From Lepidurus packardi (taxonomy: Eukaryota; Arthropoda; Branchiopoda; Notostraca; Triopsidae): DNA of 64,000 nt. The notes under the pieces are model-generated. The model was not told the DNA's origin. It was given only the letters and a program-made list of their open reading frames with translations, and ran no database searches. Positions 37,210 through 48,527 of the stretch are shown here, piece by piece. The stretch is taken from NCBI GenBank assembly GCA_023053545.1, contig JAKZAN010000006.1, positions 2,857,001 through 2,921,000 of the forward strand, written 5' to 3'. Numbering within the stretch: the first letter of the stretch is position 1; each line of letters starts with the position of its first letter. A program made the position numbers and the translations under genes.

Positions 37210-39781
37210 TTATCGGACCGTTGTATGAAAGAGGTCGTAGATATCCTGAGGAAACCACGTCAAGTCTGCGGAAGAGGCCTCAGCCGACTCTTTGTCGGAA
37301 TGATGCTCCCATGTTTCAAATTGGGAAGACTCGACAGGCAGCCGGATATCACGTGAGTCTCTTTCTTGGATCGGGAAATTTGAAGATGGAGGAGCTTGAG
37401 GTCCGCGTCGAAATCCTTGTCCTTGTTGTGCGGGTTGTAGGTTTGTGACGAAGTTCTCTTGGGAAAGAACTTGAGGTCCGCGACTAAGTCCCGGTCCTGC
37501 TGCTCCTACCGTGCGTTCGATTTCAAACGACGAGTCAAAACGGTCAAATTGGGGGCCTGGCCGGGCATTACTGCGACTGGGGGGACGCTGAGAAGGTCTT
37601 CGAGACACAATGGGGGCGGGAATGGGTTCTTCTGTTAGAACAAATTCATCCAAATCTTCTACGGCATGCGGTGGAGGAGGGGTGGTTGTTAATCTGCTGG
37701 TAATTCTGGATTGTTGTCTTGGTCGTGGCGTTGCTGGCTCCGAAACAGGGGGAAGCGATTCGGGTTCATTGGTAAAGGCGGGGGCTGAAGTAGTGCGGCT
37801 TGAAGGTGTTCGGTTTTGAGGTCTGAAAGGAGGCCGCTTGGGGGCAGGAGTCTCGACTTCTAGGTTTTCTCCGATAGAGATTTGCATTTTCTGTGCCTTG
37901 GCGGGTTTGGCAGGCAGCGGCACGGTTTGTGATTCTTTAGTTTGGAAGTGTTCCAGAAATTCGGGGGCGATAGCTGCGATTTCAGATTCCACGCCCGTGG
38001 TTGGCCTATGGTTGGGTCGGCGTATTGACCCGAAACGAGAAGGGACTGCTGTGGTTACTCGTACCGGTGCTGAGGTAACTTCACTGGTTGTGGGTGGAGG
38101 TGGGGGATGGGTGACGGCGTGACTGTCAGTAGCTGCCGCCGTGGGCCTGTTAGGACTCAGTCTGGGACGAAATTTCGCAGCTACACCTGTGTTGCGGAAA
38201 TCGGCTACGCTGCGATCAGAATCTTCCGTTTCAGGTTCGGTAACCAAATTAGCTGTGCTGGCCTGCTTAGGAGGGGGTAAAGGCTCTGATTGTGAAGCCA
38301 CTCTTTCGTCATAATCAAAGTTAGGTCTGCGTCGAGGGCCGTCAATAGCACGGAATTGACCATCACGTGGTCGCTCTCGCTGTCTACCTCCAGGTCCAGG
38401 CCGCCTTCGCCTGCTAGGGCGACGAATGGCCGGAGCGTGAGTGGTGGTTGTGGTAGTTGTAGTCGTGGGATCATTTTCTGAACCCGTGATGTCGTCGTAA
38501 TAGTAGTAATCGTCATCATCGTAGTAATAGTCATAATCGCTGGGTCGCCGTCTACTGTTTGACGTTCTGGGGCCAGAAGGTGGGGCGTCACCTCCTTTGT
38601 CAGCAGCATGACCCGGAGGAGGACGCCGATTGAATTGATCCCGCCATCGCTTACGAGCTTCTGGTGCTAGAGTTGTTGTAGTAGTAGTGGTGGTCTTGTA
38701 TAGCGCCTCGTTTCTGGAAAGTGTTATAGATTTTAGTTAGTTGTAAAGGATGGTCAACGCCTTGATAAAGAAAGTTCATCTTTAATATTAGAATTTCTTA
38801 AAATAATATATGGTATGTAATAATAACTAATAAAACGTGACTCGACTATATAGCTAAGTAACTACGAGTATTTTGCCAATAAATACAGTTCTAATGTTCA
38901 CTATTTAGTGTTCTTCAGCAATTGTTATTTTATAAAGAAGCTTATAGAAAGTTGAAAATTAGCGTTTAAGAAATTTGTCGCTTGATCAGACAAAAAAATG
39001 TCCACGTTGTCTTCGAGAAGCCTTCTGGAAGACACGATTCGAAGTACAGTAGTAATAAAGATATCTAAGTACTAATATTTTTCGTTATATGTTCGTCATG
39101 TCTGTATATTCTTTGTTGTAAGATTTTGTGTATGACTTACCGGTCAAAGAATTTTGGAGAGTTTACACAGTCGACTTCATTGGCAAAATGGCAGTTGAAA
39201 ATCTTTTGATCGAAAGCTGTGTAGTTGGCGCACAGGAAATCATAGCGGATTCCGAATAGGCATTGGTGGTACACCTAGAAAAAGGTTCGTATGGTTTTAG
39301 CCAAAACGTCCTTTAGTTTGGTTAATATAATATGTACTTGGCATTGGTATTCTACGTTAGCGTAGAAACCGTCTATGAGCCCTGTGCAGTTGAAAGACAT
39401 TTTGTTGGGAACGCGGCTGAAGAATGGGAAGTGGCTCAGGTTAAAGCCATTGAGTTCGCGAGGTAAGTTCGGGTCCCATACATAGTCTATCTGCGGATCG
39501 CCAGTTAGCGGCGGTTTGGTTTCACCTTCCACAGATGATTCTCCAGCGTCTGCCGCGTTTGCATCCTCGGATTCTTCCTCTACCTGTGGTGAAACTGTCG
39601 TTGTTGTTGTCGTCGTTGTTTTAGGCTTGGCTGCTGGCGCGGACTGACCAGGTTTGGGTTTGATCGACACAGGTTTGAAAGGCAATTTGATTGGTGAGTC
39701 AGTTTGTCCTTGGCAATTCCCCAAGATGAGAATAACGACACCTGTGTTACGAAATAAAAATAAGATTTGTAAGCTTTTCAT
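37210..39781 (-). CDS. CPAP1-type chitin-binding protein with long low-complexity tail
   Basis: Minus-strand exons 39781-39338, 39274-39141 and 38713-37210; 693 residues if ATG 39781 is the start. A hydrophobic N-terminus is followed by a Pro/Lys/Thr spacer, then one CBM14 domain split by an intron after the third cysteine side (FNCTGLIDGFYANVEYQC, then VYHQCLFGIRYDFLCANYTA and CHFANEVDC). The remaining 500 residues are disordered: poly-Thr, Arg/Pro-rich, and a Tyr/Asp run (DYDYYYDDDDYYYYDD, 38487-38539). Probable structural cuticle protein. The start is uncertain: an acceptor CGTAACACAG|GT at 39741 in phase 1 matches the way the sister gene at 43 kb is built, so the true first exon may lie upstream and ATG 39781 would then be intronic. 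Confidence 0.85.
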
Positions 39782-40943
39782 TCTATCTGTGTAACAACGC
39801 CCGCTCCAAAAATACCAAACTACATTTTTCTATTTATTTTCATTATTGAATTTGGTCATACTCTTGCACAGCTGTAGCCTTGTGATTACTTGCAGTGTCG
39901 AAATCAAAGTACCTGGTTAAACCCAAACTATCAAATTCTCCTTATTCTTCAGAACAATGGGTGACGAACCCTCAGCTAACACGTCGCGTGCTACTCAGTC
40001 TTTTGCTGTCCACTTTGCTGTATTTTGCTGTTCACGGTCTAGTACGCAGTCATTAAAGTAGTGAATTTATAATACTGAAGCATATTTCTGTTCATGCCTA
40101 AGCCTGCGACTCCTAGGACTTCAATTTGTCCCCTTGTTAAACTGCTGTGCATTAAACTTATTGAATAGTTTTTTTTAAAGACGAACTACATCTACTAACG
40201 AATCTTATATCGTTTATTACAGTCCTTCTGGCATGAAACTTCAAGTCAGCAATAAAAAGATTTGAAAATAAAGTGTAAATAAAAATAAACACTTATATGA
40301 AGACAGTAAATGAAGTAATCTACCACGATAATAAAATATTAAATAAGGCGCATTTAGTAAAAAAAAATGGTTGCATAGATGATTGCATAGCTTTAAACTA
40401 CTTCAAGATCATGTTAACAGATAACTGATTTTTTTAGTCAAATTTCGAAGTTGTGAAAGGATAGATAGTAAAACAGAAAAGACAGCGTATATGAAGGTCC
40501 TGTGTTACTCTAGGTTCATTTGGTCAAACGACACAGCTAAGTGTTTAAAAAAAATAAGTAGAAAAATACTAGATTGTAAAGCTTAAACACTCGGATAGAA
40601 GCAGAAAAAAAATTAAATCAAAGCAACACTTTACATGCTTAAGAAATACTGAATAAAAACTGTAGCTTATTGGTGCAGTCTGGGTACGGGTAATAAGTTT
40701 CAATTTTAATGTGACTATGTCGTAACTGGGTTAATTATCCCAGCCAAGGTTAACTAACAGTGGTTATTTCATGAATTTAACCGTATCTTATCTTTTTCTG
40801 CGTAAAAGATTGTGTTTTGCGTGCATAGCCAACGCCCATGTACACATCGTTAACTGTACAGACGTGTATTCTTGTATTTTTTTCCTTCTGGGATTTTTAT
40901 TGGAACAGGGAGGTCCGTTGGAAGAAGATTTTTTATAAGGAGG
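39782..40943. other. Intergenic region
   Basis: AT-rich. No gene recognised. It may contain the 5' exon of the 37-39.8 kb chitin-binding gene and the 3' UTR of the next minus-strand gene. Confidence 0.5.
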
Positions 40944-42488
40944 TCAGTAGGGTAGCGCCTTCACTTTCACTGTCTGGTCATCGAGTTGGATTCGCCAGAT
41001 CCTATGATACGCGTACACAAGACCAACATATAGCTGTCGGAAAAACCCTACGTTGAAAAAACCCAAAAGCTTGCCAAAGTACCAGCTACCATACATGATG
41101 GGCCACCGTTTAAAACTTACCCATCTTACTTACCGTTTCAAAACTTACCCTTGCATATGTTGCCTTAGGCAAGGTTAAATAAATTGGAGCACACGAAAAG
41201 GTTTCAGAAAGAGTTAAAAGTGCGAAAAACAATATAACTTTTTCAAACGAAATAACATCGAAACTTACTTGCTGCAATAATCCAGGATACTCCTCCGTAG
41301 CGACCACGTCCAAGAGAATCCATGCTCGTTCAAATTCGTGACAAAACTTCGCTAATGGAGGAAGCTCTTTATTATCACTATCACATTCGAGTCCAGTGTG
41401 TCGGTAACCTAGGTGAAAGTAGAGAAAATGAGAAAAGGTTCTCTGGAACAAGGATCACATTCTAATTGGAAACTAATGGCGTCCACTAACTTATGGTTTA
41501 GAAAAAGGAGAAGAAAAAAGGGAAAGCTCAAACACCACCACCTTCGCCTTCGTTTGGTTGGGCGATGGTCAGTTTGCCTTGTGAGATCGTAAAGTCCTAT
41601 CCCACGCCCTCGCCCGAAGGATCTAAATCTAAACGGTTCGATACTGTTGACAGTTGGAAGGTTTCTAACGCCATGTAGGATACAGAAAGAGAGTTTGCGT
41701 AATTTTAGGAGTCTTTTTGTGTTCGGCCGTACCATATGAAATAGCATACGGTTGGAAATTAAGCAGTTGTTTGCGGGATTTTTCGTTCTTTGTCTCTTAC
41801 GCAATCACCTGACAAGGACTAGTTACCCTTCACGCTCGGCCCAGCGAGAAAGTAATCGGAATGGCCGCTAGAGATATTGCCTTATTACTATCCTTTTTCT
41901 TACTTTTTTCAACAGACTTGGGAGTTTTTTAAACCGCTAAACTACGGATGAACAATTAATTACTTCAGTTGGGTAATAAACTAAAGACAAAGGCTGGCCT
42001 AGGACAAGGTAAAAAATTCAGTAGAACAGCGTCGTCCCACTTCTTACTCAAGACTTGGTCGTTTAAAAGTCCTACATTTCTTGTAGACCTCACCAAAACT
42101 GGTTTCGCATCATTGCTGCAAGTTACTAGCTTTCTATGAAAACTTTTCCTTTAGCTGATCTATGCACGACTTGCCCTACTCGCTTGCAACAAAACTCTGC
42201 CAATTCGGCTCCTTTCACCGCACGTAAGCAGTTCACGTGAGATCGCTAGCTAAACTGTTTTCAGATACGTATAAAATGTTTTTTTTTTAGAAACGTATAA
42301 AATGTGTTTTACCTTTACTTTTATTAATTTTCGAAGTCCTTGAAAGGAACCGATTTGAACGTTTGGTACAAAGAAGCAACTTCCCACTCGCTCTGATATC
42401 AGACGGGTAAGCGGTTCACTTAGAATAATCCATGGACAGTATTGACACTGAACACGGTACTGTGTAGAGCTTATGGCACGCACTTGCA
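40944..42488 (-). CDS. Unrecognised multi-exon gene (3' part)
   Basis: Four minus-strand exons join in phase: 42488-42313, 41489-41459, 41408-41269 and 41033-40944, ending at TGA 40944-40946. About 145 residues are visible. Features include VQCQYCPWIILSEPL, VGSCFFVPNVQIGSFQGLRK, CYRHTGLECDSDNKELPPLA, EYPGLLQQ and a C-terminus LYVGLVYAYHRIWRIQLDDQ with a Lys-rich end. The acceptor before 41489 has a long pyrimidine tract. No membrane segment or signal peptide is clear. I do not recognise the family. The exon at 42488 begins one base into a codon, so a 5' exon is missing; if that base is A, the codon is ATG. Agreement of four phases argues for a real gene. Confidence 0.5.
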
Positions 42489-43103
42489 CTAGGAAACCTT
42501 TTGCGTGCTAAAAATTGTCCTCCTGTCCCGTCTCTGGTTTGAACCTTTCTGGCTAAAGATGATCAGGTGCGTGTTAGGAGCCCCACCTGCTGCCTCTCAC
42601 CGAGACCGCTGTTATGCTTTGCTTGACGACGCTTTTTGGGAGAGTTGAAGGCAAGAGAAAGGCGGGTGAGCCAGCAAAATGCGATTGAAAGCGAGCGGGA
42701 ACACAGAGAAGAGAAAGAGGTCACTTTGAAGCCAACTGCTGCAGGTAACCGCTGTTGCTTATTACTATGCGTGAAAGAGCTTTCGTTTTTGCTCTTGGCC
42801 TATCTTTCCCCAGCCTCATGCCTTGTGTATCCATCAAAATCAAACAACTGTCACAAAGGCTTGAAACGCTTGAAACCCTGGATTTTTCATACACTTCGGG
42901 GTGAAGGGAGATGGACTAGTTTGCTCAAATGTGTACTGCATAGCTAGGATGAAGGAGAAAGGAGGCTACGAGACCCTCTTGTAGGGGAGAAAAGCTGACT
43001 TTGACCCATTTGGTAAAAATATGTAACTCAAATTTTCTGTTTTATTTCAGGTAATTTGAAACATGTGAAAAACGAACTGGCTGGTGATTTTCAGTCACTA
43101 AAT
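42489..43103. other. Intergenic region
   Basis: No complete gene. A purine-rich segment on the plus strand (about 42640-42730) could be 5' UTR of the minus-strand gene to the left. Nothing else seen. Confidence 0.4.
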
Positions 43104-43963
43104 CTAGCCATTGTTGGGTCGAAAATCGTCTTCCTCAGGGAAGGGACGAATTATAGAATTGAAAATATAATCCTGCTCGGCTAAACGACAGTCATAATTG
43201 TAGTAGTGGTCGCAGACTAAGGTCCGTTGGTTGAAGAGTGTACCAATTCCGCACAAGTGGCTATAACGTCTTCCGTCAGGTAAGCATTGGTGGTAAACCT
43301 AGCGAGAAAGTCAAGTTTTAGATAAAGTTTAAAAGTTTACATTTCCTTCCTTTTGATAGGAAATCGATTCGGTCTTAGGAGGCATTTGTAAAAGTAGTTT
43401 GCCTTGATGAATGGAAACAGAATGCCAAAAAAACAACGCTCTAAGGACAATTCCTTACTTGGCAGTTGGTAGTTGGATCCGCGTAATAACCCGGAAACCT
43501 GTCTGTGCAGAAGAACCGCAGATATGGTATGGAAGTCATTGAAGGGCCGACGAAGTTGGGAGGGAGGCTTGAAGCTGGAGTTGGACGAGGAACCAAAGGA
43601 GGTGGCGGAAAACTAATGGGAATTGGAGGACGTAATGCCACTTGCCTTGGAGTCAATTGACGTCCTATAAAATTCGTCCTGTAAGCATGGGGTTTAGAAA
43701 AATGAAGTCTAAAAGAATTACTGGAAAGTGTTGATTGGAATTTCTTTTCATCCGAGTCAGGTTGGAGGCGCGTAATACGGATTCTGGGTCTAGCTGCTTC
43801 ATTCACTGCAATTGGCCGTGTCACATTTTCAATGGGCTCAGATCGAACGGAACATAACCATAACATCAGTAAGCCTGCAATAAAAAGTAAGGTAAATTAA
43901 AGACTTGTTCCGGAGTTATAGAATTTTCACAGCACTTGGTATCAACAGCAAGTTGGGTTTCAT
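43104..43963 (-). CDS. CPAP1-type chitin-binding protein
   Basis: Minus-strand exons 43963-43936, 43874-43459 and 43298-43104; 212 residues with closed phases. Exon 1 codes MKPNLLLIP and joins SLLMLWLCSVRSEP, together a good signal peptide; this decides the start over the in-frame ATG at 43866. A basic/Pro-rich spacer follows (IPISFPPPPLVPRPTP), then one CBM14 domain: FFCTDRFPGYYADPTTNC, VYHQCLPDGRRYSHLC and FNQRTLVCDHYYNYDC. The intron lies between the second and third cysteine, the same place as in the 37-39.8 kb gene, so the two are sisters. Likely a secreted cuticle or apical-matrix protein. A TATA box lies about 90 bases upstream. Confidence 0.9.
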
Positions 43964-44046
43964 GTTGTTTTTGAATGTTATTTCTTGGGGTTGTTCACTA
44001 ATGCACAGCTTTGTCATATGTGACATATACCTGGCAAGATTGTGGT

Positions 44047-44053
44047 TTATATA
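44047..44053 (-). promoter_or_regulatory. TATA box of chitin-binding gene
   Basis: On the minus strand the sequence reads CCTATATAAACC, with TATATAA at 44053-44047. Transcription would start near 44020, leaving a 5' UTR of about 55-60 bases before ATG 43963. Strong TATA boxes are common in developmentally pulsed cuticle genes. Confidence 0.6.
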
Positions 44054-44059
44054 GGGTTG

Positions 44060-45206
44060 TGACTTTTTTCCGGAGTATATGGATTATTATTTGTCCTCTG
44101 TCAACTATGCATGTGGGTTTTGTTAACGGGGTGGAGAAAACTTTTGAGAATGACAATACACTTCCGTCAATTCTTCGGTCATGGCATGCGTACCTGCTCT
44201 TGTGTTAGCGATTTTTTGTTAGATGGAGAAATCCGTAATGTTACGTATATTTATGCCACCCCAAAATGTGTGCTTGTTTGTGTTTTCAGTGGTTTAAATG
44301 ATTCCTTCCGTTATAATTCAGTTTCCCTTTACATGTTTTCAAAGAGAAAGCTCTTTTTGTATTTTATATTTAGGTACTTTTTTATTGTAAGAACCGCGTT
44401 CTATTACATGCAATAAGGAAATGTACAATAGAAGGGAAGATTGACTGTATCTTCCATCTTATTTAACTAGAGGTACTTTCGGAATGGGTCATTTGCTGAC
44501 TGGGAGAAACTTTAGACGTTTGTTCTGCTTTCTTCCCAAAAAGAATTCATTCTTTTTTGTGTGGAAAACTGCACGTGTAGCCTTTCCCCACTGCTGGTTA
44601 TCAATTAGCCTCTTTTTAGCATTGTTTTGTGTAGGAATGTTCCGGTGGGCCAGTTCGCAATTGTTTAGCAAAGCAGACCGAATTCGTGACTCGCTTGAAT
44701 TGGGGTTTTCCTTTAAAATAGAAAATGGTGGCAATATAGGCGATAATATTTGAGATAATATCTTGTAGGAAGGCGTGGTGATTAATTAATGTTTGGATAG
44801 ATAAGAACTAAGGGTAGCGATTATGACGCATGGCAGTGTTCACGATACTGCAAATGACAAGCGAAAGTGAAGATTCTAAACGTGACGAGAATATAGTCTG
44901 CAATTGTCAAAGCTTTTGACTCGTAGCGAATTCTCTTCGTGGTCAAAACCACGAAAACTGTGTTAGTTGGGCCGCTACCAGACGATGCTGACGTTAATAG
45001 TTGAAAAACATGAGCACGCCTGCGTAATCTTCGCCTGGTGTTCTGTCTGAGCCACAGGACGTTCAATAAGCAAAGGCATCCGTAGTTATTTAGTGTTCAG
45101 TCACCTACTGGCTCTTTCGGCTTATTCCGGTAACAACGAAGAAGAACAACGAGTGAAATATCCCATTAATTCCCTATAGTCTTAACTGCTTTAATCCCAG
45201 GGAACC
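44060..45206. other. Intergenic region between divergent genes
   Basis: Separates the minus-strand chitin-binding gene from plus-strand uridine phosphorylase. No gene recognised. A plus-strand frame at 44484-44753 includes hydrophobic residues but no family motif. Confidence 0.5.
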
Positions 45207-47951
45207 ATGTCTTTCAGCGATGATAACGACGAAGAGTAAGTTAAACCTCTGCTTTACTGTTTCAAACATTTTGATGAACTTTGGATGTTATGCCTCGTCC
45301 GAACTCAAATCGGGAGCTAAATTGGTTTCTAAAATGTTCACGGAAACTAGCGATCTTAAAAGAAATTTGCCCAACTTTAATAAATTGATAGGAAGTTAAG
45401 GAGTAAGAGCTTGTAAAACTCGTATTATAGGTCACGTGACGTCACGTCGCAGTGGCTCGTACCTTGTGTGTATTGATTTTACTTTCATCCTTCCCGTTTC
45501 GACCCCAAGAAAGTGACAAAAGTATTTTTACGAGCTTGGCCATTTTAGACATTTAATTTTCTCCTCAATTCTTCATTAACACCCGATCAGAATTACGCCT
45601 AAAAAATGGATGCTAAGGACAAGGATTTAATCTATCAAATTTGTTCCGGACCCGTGGACTGGGATTAGTCGCATCATACTGTGACGGAAGTTAAGTGACC
45701 GGGTAAATCCCCAGAAAGCGAAAGAACTTGAGGTTAAAAAATGTATGTCGTTTTTGGTTACGTCACAGCATTTCACCAAGTTTATGAAACGACAGGGTTT
45801 TCTGTCAAGAAAAACCGCAGGCGAGCCTCCATCCTTCCCCACCAATCGCTTGACAGGCACACCCTAAGTCATTCGAACGATGCACACTTCTCAAGGATAA
45901 AGCTGGTTATTCTAAGAAACTGATTACTACCTAACTTTCCTTGTACGAGGTTCTATTAGCTAGATAAAACCCCTGTCAGCTAGACTAGCCCTTCACTCCC
46001 ATTTTACGTCCTATGGTCGATTTTCGAAATTCGTTCTCGCATGAAAAAGTCGTTGAATTGCATAGCCATAGCGGATTTATATTAACGTGATGCTTTGTGA
46101 GTGCGAGCCTTGTTTAGTACGAGTGTCTGGTGCAAAGAAACATAAATGTGGCACGCGGTAAATTTTGACATTGTTTTACTATCGTTGCTCGTCGCTCTAC
46201 ATACAAATCTATAGCTAGCACCCCTTAAGGCCTAAAGGCTTATTATAAACCCTTTTCCTTGAGGTTATACTTAGCTTGAAAGGTCGTACTGACGTTTGCT
46301 TTTGTGCTTCAGTTAGCTGAACCATAGCTTCCAGGGTACAGCGAAAACGGCCCTGCTGCTAATCGAAACTGTAAACGTAACGGTGTGTCTGTTTTTTGTA
46401 TAGCACAACAACAATAGATCAAACATGTCTCCCGAAAAGCGAATAAAGCGCAAAGAGAATTTGGGTTTACGACAGAGTACGGACAAGAATGAAAGAGAAA
46501 AGACTCAGAGAATGCAGAGCATAGAGCGTATTCTAAGCACCCGGTATCTATTTAATTGCGCTGTCTTCATTATATTGAAAATAGCTATGGTTAAACAAGG
46601 CATTAATGTTTAATAATACCTGCATTGCAGATATGCGGACGGATGCGTGCGTTTGCGGAATCCACATATTGAGTTGATGGACCAAGACATCCTGTATCAT
46701 GTGGCACTCGGCAGCGGTTCTCATGATCTCCGAGAAATGTTTGGTGATGTCAAGGTAAACTTAGTAATCCATTTTCGATGTTAAAGATCGTAGTAGTTTT
46801 TGTGCCTCATAATGCTATTATAATAATTTGAATTCTCTTTAGTTTGTATGTATGGGAGGTACACCGAAGCGTATGGAGCAGTTTGCTTATTCCGTCATGG
46901 AAGAAATAGGCTACAAACTACCCACAGGGACTACCTTGCTTGATATATCACAGTATTCCTACCGCTATTCCATGTTTAAAGTGGGGCCTGTTCTATCTAT
47001 TAGCGTAAGTCTTTCAATTTCCGACTGAATGCGAAACGTTAATCAGCTTTCTTTCATTCTTAACAGCATGGAATGGGAATTCCATCCGTAGGGATTCTTC
47101 TTCATGAAATCATTAAACTGATGTACCACGCACGCGTGAAAGATCCTATTTTCTTCCGTTTGGGCACGTGTGGTGGCATTGGTATCGAAGGGGGAAATAT
47201 CGTGATTACGGAAGAAGCGGTGGATGGTATGCAAAGACCGTTTCTAGAATTGGTAAGTCAGAGAAGACTTGCGTTCAGGGATGAAATCAATAGCGCCCTA
47301 ATGCCATTCCCTCATTTAGCCGGTATTGGGAAAATTGGTACAGCGCCCAGCGTTACTCGACCGTGACTTAGCTTTAGAACTCAAGTCATTAGCGACCGAG
47401 GATGATCCTTTCGATGTGCATGTTGGCCGGACCATGTGCACATATGACTTCTATGAAGGTAACGAAAAAGCGTAACTTGGGCTTTATTCATTAGGCTCAA
47501 GCATGCGCATTGTGTTTTAATAGGCCAGGGTCGATTGGACGGTGCTTTTTGCGACTATAGCGAAGCTGAGAAGCTGGATTTTCTCGACCAAGTCCATGGA
47601 GCTGGTGTTATGAACATGGAAATGGAATCGCTGGCTTTTGCAGCACTTACTCATCATGCAGGCATTAAAGCTGCTGTTTTGTGCGTCACGCTATTGAACC
47701 GCTTAAATGGAGACCAAGTAAAGACAAGTTTTGCTTGGCAGGCCAGGTCCTTGAAACGTTTTATTCCTTTTTAGGTGGCTTCGACAAAAGAGGTGCTCAA
47801 TGAGTGGCAAAATCGACCTCAAATGATAGTGACACGTTACATTAAGCGTCATTTGGGAATGGCCACCCCGCCTAGACCTAAAGTTGTCTCACAGATAGTT
47901 AACCCGAAGAAAATGAAGATCGTGCGGGAGGAGTCGCAGAGTTATGAATGA
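45207..47951 (+). CDS. UPP1: Uridine phosphorylase, two alternative first exons
   Basis: Catalyses uridine + phosphate to uracil + ribose-1-phosphate (cytosolic pyrimidine salvage). Main exons: 46425-46543, 46631-46754, 46843-47004, 47067-47252, 47320-47458, 47524-47717 and 47775-47951; 366 residues from ATG 46425. Hallmarks: FVCMGGTPKRM, KVGPVLSISHGMGIPSVGIL, RLGTCGGIG (phosphate/ribose site), [20 protein letters not shown] (uracil side), NMEMESLAFAAL (ribose 2'-OH Glu) and VTLLNRLNGDQ. A separate ATG exon at 45207-45235 (MSFSDDNDEE) ends in the same phase as 46543 and can splice straight to 46631, giving a shorter, acidic N-terminus. The 46425 form has a basic N-terminal extension compared with vertebrates. 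Confidence 0.95.
45236..46424 (+). promoter_or_regulatory. UPP intron 1 / putative second promoter
   Basis: No coding sequence seen. GTCACGTGACGTCACGTCGC at 45431-45450 overlaps an E-box palindrome (GTCACGTGAC) and a CRE (TGACGTCA). The downstream ATG exon at 46425 has an acceptor-like TATAG just before it (46403), so it may be a cassette exon or an independent start. Function inferred. Confidence 0.4.
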
Positions 47952-48527
47952 GTTCCAGGTTTTATGTATTATTTTTACACCGGTTAGTTTGACAGGTAAG
48001 AGTGGTCTCTGTGTTTATTTGTAACTGTGGTATATAGAGCGAGAAGTACCAAGTACGAGCAATATAGACCGAGAAGTACCAAGTACGAGCAAGAAAGTGA
48101 AAGGGGGAGAGAAATGAGAAAGCAACGACGACAATAATTTTATTGATGTTGTCCGATGTAATTTTATGCACATTCCATGTTGTAGTATTAAGGCAAAAGT
48201 TCAGTATTTTGAAGTCTGTTGGATGTTAGAAAATTATGTATCCCATCTTTCTTGGTGAAAGATATCGCTCGCAGGTTGTGTGAAGTAGGTAACAAAATTA
48301 TCCTCGAAATGGGAATTTTTGGCCGGCTTGTACAGCTTCTCGTTTTTTCTCAAATTGATTCTTGTTAATGAGGGCGTTATTGGATAGGCGTGCTCTAATT
48401 GTTGAGAATGTAATAGATATGTCAAATTTTATTATGGTATCACTGATTAACTTTCATCGAGCTCAAATCTATAATCTAAAAGTTCGAAAAGAATCAAAAT
48501 CCGGATGCAAAATTAGAGATAGTTGTT
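47952..48527. other. Convergent intergenic region UPP/ADAMTS
   Basis: Holds the 3' UTRs of both genes. A minus-strand AATAAA occurs near 48137-48143. The tandem duplication at 48033-48092 is listed separately. Confidence 0.5.
48033..48092. repeat. Tandem duplication, 30-bp unit
   Basis: TATAGAGCGAGAAGTACCAA at 48033 recurs as TATAGACCGAGAAGTACCAA at 48063, each followed by GTACGAGCAA. One mismatch between the two copies. Confidence 0.9.

Noticed and set aside
41409-41804. Minus-strand ORF with an apparent signal peptide (FPFFLLLFLNHK)
   Set aside because: The hydrophobic run is the translated pyrimidine tract of a splice acceptor ending at 41490. The exon begins with TTAGTGG at 41489.
43441-43866. 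ATG at 43866 as start of the chitin-binding gene
   Set aside because: It leaves a truncated signal peptide. The exon at 43963-43936 supplies a proper one in phase.
44484-44753. Plus-strand ORF with a hydrophobic stretch
   Set aside because: No conserved motif, no promoter or partner exons. Probably chance.
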